NCBI RefSeq assembly: GCF_945859705.1
Contig: NC_079137.1
Coordinates: 71,756,277-71,820,276 of the forward strand
Reading direction: 5' to 3'
Length of the DNA stretch: 64,000 nucleotides
DNA from: Episyrphus balteatus
Lineage: Eukaryota; Arthropoda; Insecta; Diptera; Syrphidae
This document shows, in pieces, positions 58,975 through 64,000 of the stretch. Made by a program: the position numbers and the translations under genes. Position 1 is the first letter of the stretch; each line of letters starts with the position of its first letter. Under the pieces are notes generated by a model that saw nothing but the letters and a program-made list of their open reading frames with translations, was not told the origin of the DNA and made no database searches.

Positions 58975-59658
58975 CACCGAAAAAAAAACCAATATCAATT
59001 TAACATTTTTTAAATATCAGCCAAAAATGCTCTATAAAATGTGTTTTATGATATTTAAAATGTTAAAACAATATTTTTATTATCAGGATGATATTTAAAT
59101 GTTACATTATGGAAATTTTTTTTGATATTTTAATATAATTTTTTCATATCTATTTCTCATTCCAAATTATTGAAAAATAATAAATACAAAATTCTTAATG
59201 TGTACTAATTTAAAGGCGCTTTGTGTTTTTTCGAAGTAAAATGTATGATTTACTGAGAAAATTTGATCGGCAATAAGATTTTACTTCACATAGTTTGGGA
59301 GAAAATAACAAAACAATTATATCACCTTTAATAGAAAAAATAATATCACCATTATTTTGTAAAGAATATTCCCTTTCAATAATGTTTTGAAAAAAGAAAG
59401 ACAATTCTTAAAATAATAATAAAAATAATAAAAATGAAAAGGAAAGAAATAGGTTTCATTATAATAAAAAAAAACGTAAAATCTAGTCAACATTGACATT
59501 TTAATTGTCAAAGTGAAATTTTCACTATTCCACCTGAAATTAAAAAATGTCAAAATGATATGATAAAATATCAAAATTGATATTTTAATTGTTGGACGAC
59601 TTTTGTCACTGAAAAATGTTAATTTGATAGCTGTTATTATCAAATTTTTTTTTCAGTG
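58975..59658. mobile_element. MITE candidate with CACYG termini, 684 bp
   Basis: Begins CACCGAAAAAAAAACC and ends TTTTTTTTTCAGTG, giving imperfect inverted CACYGAAAAAAAA ends; ATCAATTTAACATTTTTTA at the left is echoed inverted by AAAAATGTTAATTTGATAG at the right. CA flanks both sides and could be a 2-bp duplication. The open frames inside (such as 59317-59643 on the minus strand) are low-complexity. Confidence 0.5.
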
Positions 59659-59696
59659 CATATATTTTGGCTTAGCTTAAAATAAATACTCAGTTT

Positions 59697-59972
59697 TATT
59701 AAATATTGTCTTCTTCTTCTTCCTTTTTCTCGGCGCTGTTATGATCTCGATGTCGAGGGGATCATAACTATCCCACGTAACTGCTTCACACTAGTGATCC
59801 GCCTGTGGGGTTCGCCGGGTTGACCTCAGAAATCGGCGCCAAGCCTCCCGGTTTTGTATTGTTCCATTTCTAAGGCCAACTGAATGCTGGTGGTTTTGCA
59901 TTTGCTTGTACCAGGAGTTTTTAGGCCTACCTTTCTTTCTATTTCGTGTTGGAACGTTGTATTAAATATTGT
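59697..59972 (-). mobile_element. 5'-truncated non-LTR retrotransposon with 13-bp target duplication
   Basis: The 250-bp body (59710-59959) is flanked by TATTAAATATTGT on both sides (59697-59709 and 59960-59972). On the minus strand it has an open frame to a TAG stop (59791-59793), then a 3' end in (GAA) repeats, seen as CTTCTTCTTCTTCC on the plus strand. Truncation at the 5' side plus a target duplication is the classic product of target-primed reverse transcription. Confidence 0.85.
59791..59958 (-). pseudogene. C-terminal end of a retrotransposon polyprotein
   Basis: Minus-strand frame reads RNRKKGRPKNSWYKQM... then NREAWRRFLRSTRRTPQADH and stop. This resembles the tail after the reverse transcriptase in RTE/CR1-like insect elements, where a GRP-K-WxD/SWY stretch is followed by a DREKWR-type tryptophan motif. 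Only about 56 residues remain, with no catalytic block. It is open throughout, so the insertion is probably young or short enough to have escaped stops. The assignment to non-LTR elements agrees with the flanking target duplication; the clade is tentative. Confidence 0.65.
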
Positions 59973-61143
59973 AATCTTTATTATTATTTATTCTTTATAG
60001 ATTAAAACTTAGTTGGCAATAATATAACGCTAAAATAGTAATTTTTTATGGAATTCAATTTAAATACCAACTACTTTTAAAAAGAAAATTTTATTTAAAC
60101 TAAAATAAAATTTTTCGTATTTTCATGACTTTTCACTTTTTGTTTCTTATCAATTTCTGACTTAGTAGAAAAATGGTTTATACCTTTTTGAAAAGGGTGT
60201 TTTAAATAGAATAGAACTTCATCAAAAATTTTTACATTTAGGCTATATCTAAAAAAATGGCCTAGTAAGTTAACATATACCTATTTCAAATGTGAAAAAA
60301 CTTATTCCCTCTTGGGGCGCCATCTAGCGTCAAAATAAAAATCTGAAAAAATTAGGGGATTATTTTTGACTTACCTATTTAGAAACAGTTTCTAAACTTG
60401 ATTAAAAAATAACGAACGCCCTAATGTATACAGTATTTCAATTTTTCTAAATTAAAAAATCATTGCAACAGCTTGTAGCTTAGAATCACTTCCACACAAC
60501 CACAAATTTAAATAATTTTCGCTAATTGGATCTGAGATTAAACATAAACAACTTTTGAAAATATTGGCGATACTATTTCATTTAGGAGTGCATAGGAAAA
60601 GTCTATTTAAGGAAATCAACCATCTATAAATTGGTTATTATTGCTCTTTAGCAATCTTAAGCTTTCAATTATTTCTTGAATTTTATTCATAATTTTAATT
60701 TTTCAATTTTAATTCCATCCCTAAAGAAGAACAAAACAATTATTTCTTCATGCAATTTGCACCTGAAAAGATACCGCATTTAAATCCTTTTGACATTTTT
60801 CCTTGCGGTTGAGGTCATTCTTTAGATGTAGAAAACAAAAGAATATTAAGTATGATGAAGCGAGGTAAAAACAAACTAGCTACCTACTTCAGGTTTGATA
60901 ATATTAATTTGCTGTCTCACAAACTATGCATTTTGTTGAGATTAAACGAATATTCAGTTTCAAACACAATGCAAGGAGGGGATATATATTGCAAATAATT
61001 AATTTAAGGCTTTATTCTTTGTTTGCACTTTGTCTTTCTTAGAAAAAGAAGAATAATGAAAAAAAATTTAAAAATAAAAAAAAAAGTAAAAATTACTTTG
61101 CATTATCTAACGATAGAGGAGCTCAATTATCTAGGATTAAGAA
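59973..61143. other. AT-rich spacer with one CTCF-like motif
   Basis: No gene recognised. The only distinct signal is the motif at 60317-60330. Confidence 0.5.
60317..60330 (-). promoter_or_regulatory. CTCF-like motif
   Basis: The minus strand reads ACGCTAGATGGCGC, matching 12 of 14 positions of the CTCF consensus CCASYAGRKGGCRS. It stands out in AT-rich DNA, but single motif matches often are not bound. Confidence 0.3.
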
Positions 61144-62106
61144 TAGTCCATTGAAATGTTACATTAACCTTGCATTTTGGGTAGGACAAGATTTTTTGGT
61201 TTTGATGTGTAGAGAAGGTTAATGTGAGTATACAATCTAGTTTTCGGGGTTGAAAGCCCCCCCATTTGGCCGGCATCTTGGAAAAAGGGGTGTAAACTGT
61301 TTTTAATCGATATCTTCCGAACGGTAAGTCCCACAAAAAAAATTTCTAAAGCGATTTTGTAGATAATTTATTTCTGTACAATTTTGATTAAGGTACTTTT
61401 TTGTGTGAAATTGAAAATAAGAAAGTTATACTTGAAAATAGATGTACATTTTCAAGAAAAAAATCTTTGAAGGGCCATAGCTTTTTTTTTACAACTTTTT
61501 TTGAAAAAATACTCATGACAGTTTTTAAAGATCATTTAATTTTCAACAATTTGATGTGCTCATTTTGCAGATTTTGTTTATATAAAGCTGTTGGAATGGT
61601 TTTACAAAAAAAGGTAACAATTTATTTTCGTACTTTTATATGTATGTTCATTTTATTTTTTTTTGCTTCAATACAGGCTGATTCAGAAGGATATGTAGGT
61701 TGGGTTGAAACAAGAAAAAAATCATGAGGTATAGGAGGGTCCATTCCCTACCGTTTAGTTAGGAGATCAATTTTCTAAAAAAAAATTGTCTTACTTTTGA
61801 AAAAAAAATTACTAAAAATCAACGTTTACACATATTTTAACGTGTTATATTTTTTTGTAAAGCCGAAAACCCTTTCTTTTATACTATTTTTAATTAAACC
61901 TGTTTTATAGAATAGCTTTTGAAAAAATAATTTTCAAAATAAAAACTTTGAAAAAAGAAATACGAAAAAAATATTTCGAACTAATTTTTTTCAAAATTTT
62001 ATATAATTAAGTACTAATTTAGTTTTCAAAATTCAATGCTGAAAATCGGATGCAAAAAAAGTCTTGTCGTTTTCGAGAAATTAAAAAAAAAAACAAAACT
62101 ACTTTC
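61144..62106. repeat. Left arm of the 61-63 kb foldback element
   Basis: Mirrors 62338-63262. From outside in: TAGTCCATTGAAATGTTAC, GTGTAGAGAAGGTTAATGTG, GGTTGAAAGCCCCCCCATTT, CAGGCTGATTCAGAAGGATA, then the module shared with 32229-32705. Confidence 0.9.
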
Positions 62107-62337
62107 ACCACTTATATCCAATTTTTTAAATCCAATCTCGTTAAATCCAAACAAATTTAAACTGCTCTCTGGGGGTCTGTTTACCTTTAATAACCCAGAT
62201 GTAAAATTCATTTTCACAGCGTTCAGTTGTCAAGTATTTTGTGAAGGAAAAATAAAGATAAATACAAACTATACAAAATTGATTTAATAATTAATAATTT
62301 TTTAAAGTTAAAACAAACAATAATGGGGTTATTAGAA
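62107..62337. other. Spacer of the 61-63 kb foldback element
   Basis: 231 bp, not mirrored. It contains CTGCTCTCTGGGGGTCTGTTT and no recognisable coding or RNA signal. Confidence 0.7.
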
Positions 62338-63262
62338 AAAAGTAGTTTTGGTTTTTTTTAATTTCTCGAAAACGACAAGACTTTTTTGCATCCGGTTTTT
62401 TAGCATTGAATTTTGAAAACTAAATTAGTACTTAATTATATAAAATTTTGAAAAAAATTAGTTCGAAATATTTTTTTCGTATTTTTTTCAAAGTTTTTAT
62501 TTTGAAAATTATTTTTTCAAAAGCTATTCTATAAAACAGGTTTAATTAGAAATAGTATAAAAGAAAGGGTTTTCGGCTTTACAAAAAAATATAACACGTT
62601 AAAATAGGTGTAAACGTTGATTTTTAGTAATTTTTTTTCAAAAGTAAGACAATTTTTTCAGAAAATTGATCTCCTGACTAAACGGTAGGGTTTCAACCCA
62701 ACCTACATATTCTTCTGAATCAGCCTGTATTGAAGTAAAAAAAAATAAAATGAACATATAAAAGTAGGAAATTAAATTGCTACCTTTTTTTGTAAAACCA
62801 TTCCAACAGCTTTATATAAACGAAATCTGCAAAATGAGCACATCAAATTGTTGGAAATTAAATGATCTTTAAAAACTGTCATGAGTATTTTTTCAAAAAA
62901 AGTTGTAAAAAAAAGCTATGGCCCTTCAAAGATTTTTTTCTTGAAAATGTACATCTATTTTCAAGTATAACTTTCTTATTTTCAATTTCACACAAAAAAT
63001 TACATTAATCAAAATTGTACAGAAATAAATTATCTACAAAATCGCTTTAGAAATTTTTTTTGTGGGACTTACCGTTCGCAAGATATCGATTAAAAACAGT
63101 TTACACCCCTTTTTCCAAGATGGCGGCCAAATGGGGGGGCTTTCAACCCCGAAAACTAGATTGTATACTCACATTAACCTCCTCTACACATCAAAATAAA
63201 AAAATCTTGTCCTACCTAAAATGCAAGGTTCGGTCAAATTTTTGTAACATTTCAATGGACTA
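62338..63262. repeat. Right arm of the 61-63 kb foldback element
   Basis: Inverted counterpart of 61144-62106, with scattered substitutions and a 15-bp insertion (about 63230-63245, TTCGGTCAAATTTTT). The short open frames in the two arms differ at several residues with no sign of coding constraint. Confidence 0.9.
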
Positions 63263-63533
63263 GAAGTCCTCTTTGCACGAACTCTCACCGAAGACCGAAC
63301 CGCAAGGAAACTCAAACATATACCACAGGTCACACAGAAAATAGTCGAGAACGGATTAGTTTGTATTTCATCAGGGTATTAGTGTGGAAATTATTAAACA
63401 AATTGCTTAAGAAGGTGTGTGCTTGATGGACGAGACTATAAATATTGGCAAAATAAATTAGCAAATTAAGAGGAGCTTTCGAGGGGATTTGCAATTTATT
63501 CATTTTGCTTATTCTTTTTATAAATTTTAATTT
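63263..63533. other. Short unique segment with an open stretch
   Basis: Plus-strand frame from 63264 reads VLFARTLTEDRTARKLKHI... to a TAG at about 63378-63380, roughly 38 codons, with more even base composition than its surroundings. I do not recognise it; it may be a decayed exon or retrotransposon tail. Confidence 0.3.
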
Positions 63534-64000
63534 TTTTTTTGAGGATATATTTTCGAAAATGATTTTTTTTTGGGCTTTGGATTTTTTTCGAAATTCCAGA
63601 AAAAAATATTTGTAATTTCAGTAGTGAATAGAGCTTAAAGAGACCTTTCTACTGATGTCTCACTCGATGGATTTGGAGAAAATTTTTAAAAATGCATTTT
63701 TTTTTTCGAAAAGGGGTTAGCATCCGAATATTTTCGAAATTCCAAAAAAATAAAGAAAATCGTTTTGTAATTTCAGTCATTAACAGAGCTTAAAGAGACC
63801 TTTCTTTTGATGTCTTATTCGATGGGTTTTCAGGAAATTTTTAAAAATGCATTTTTTTTCGGCAAGGGTTAACCTTTAATTTTTTTCGAAATTACAAAAA
63901 AAATAAATAATCGATTTCTTATTTCAATCATGAATAGAGTTTAAAGAGACATTTCTTTTTATATTTGACTCGATGGATTTTGAAGAAATTTTTAAAAATG
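63534..64000. repeat. Second tandem array, ~155-bp unit, open at window end
   Basis: Three units marked by GAGCTTAAAGAGACCTTTCT at 63631, 63786 and (as GAGTTTAAAGAGACATTTCT) 63937, periods 155 and 151 bp. Each has a TTTAAAAATGCATTTTTTTT-like start, TTTTTCGAAATTCCA-like core and ACTCGATGGATTT end. It is unrelated in sequence to the 164-bp satellite and much more diverged between units. Confidence 0.87.

Noticed and set aside
59317..59643. 108-codon minus-strand frame
   Set aside because: Dominated by F, I, Y and L from AT-rich DNA inside a MITE candidate; its membrane-like look is compositional.
61127..61336. Conserved short protein (MWDLPF...) with a second copy at 63060-63263
   Set aside because: Same mirrored-arm effect. 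The copies differ at several residues, including radical changes, and diverge at the ends, with no sign of protein constraint.
61401..61727. 108-codon plus-strand frame in the foldback arm
   Set aside because: It is not kept as a frame in the mirrored arm and is rich in F and K from AT tracts.

Overview
The window looks like repeat-dense heterochromatin from an insect nuclear genome, most plausibly a dipteran. That placement is inference: the DNA is AT-rich, the transposons are insect-type (PIF/Harbinger, piggyBac, Helitron, non-LTR), and introns are short with GTAAG donors and TTTCAG/TTTTAG acceptors. I find no intact protein-coding gene and nothing prokaryotic. The longest open frame is 125 codons and unrecognised. 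Nearly every other short open frame is a by-product of AT-rich repeats, and several occur twice because they lie in mirrored arms.

Layout. (1) 1-28240 is one tandem satellite array with a basic period of 164 bp. It has a 155-bp deletion class and a third class whose middle is diverged. Local higher-order repeats of 638, 820 and 1139 bp are visible. Two non-autonomous DNA transposons interrupt it, each with terminal inverted repeats (TIRs) and a readable target-site duplication (TSD): 13351-14060 (TTA) and 16975-17791 (TA). (2) 28543-35138 is a giant imperfect palindrome. Its left arm holds a 2.06-kb composite repeat element (TIRs, 14-bp minisatellite, GAGCT cruciform clusters, 475-bp tandem dimer). 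A second, inverted copy of that element at 41391-43706 carries a 233-bp piggyBac-type MITE at TTAA, and the first copy preserves the empty site. (3) 35144-43710 holds a Helitron-like 3' end, a small foldback element, a cysteine-rich spliced relic with a polyadenylation signal (37567-38295), a dispersed TCTG-bearing repeat, and the 125-codon frame.

(4) 43707-53300 contains a near-perfect 1.43-kb palindrome with a 4-nt centre and a collapsed relative of it, a second copy of the TCTG-bearing family, a reverse-transcriptase relic (47840-47975), a repeat bounded by GACGTTATCACG-type inverted motifs, a GC-rich degenerate repeat, and a degenerate tRNA-Ser(GCT)-like sequence. (5) 54660-64000 has a third TCTG-family copy with foreign sequence inside it, a CACYG-ended MITE candidate, a 5'-truncated non-LTR insertion with a 13-bp TSD, a 2.1-kb foldback element related to the core of the 28-35 kb palindrome, and the start of an unrelated ~155-bp tandem array that runs off the window.

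The genes do not form a pathway. The biology here is genome structure: satellite turnover by unequal exchange and conversion, nested transposition, and repeated formation of long inverted repeats. Class-level calls rest on terminal motifs and target duplications read by eye. No alignment or database search was run, and element edges are approximate unless a TSD is given.
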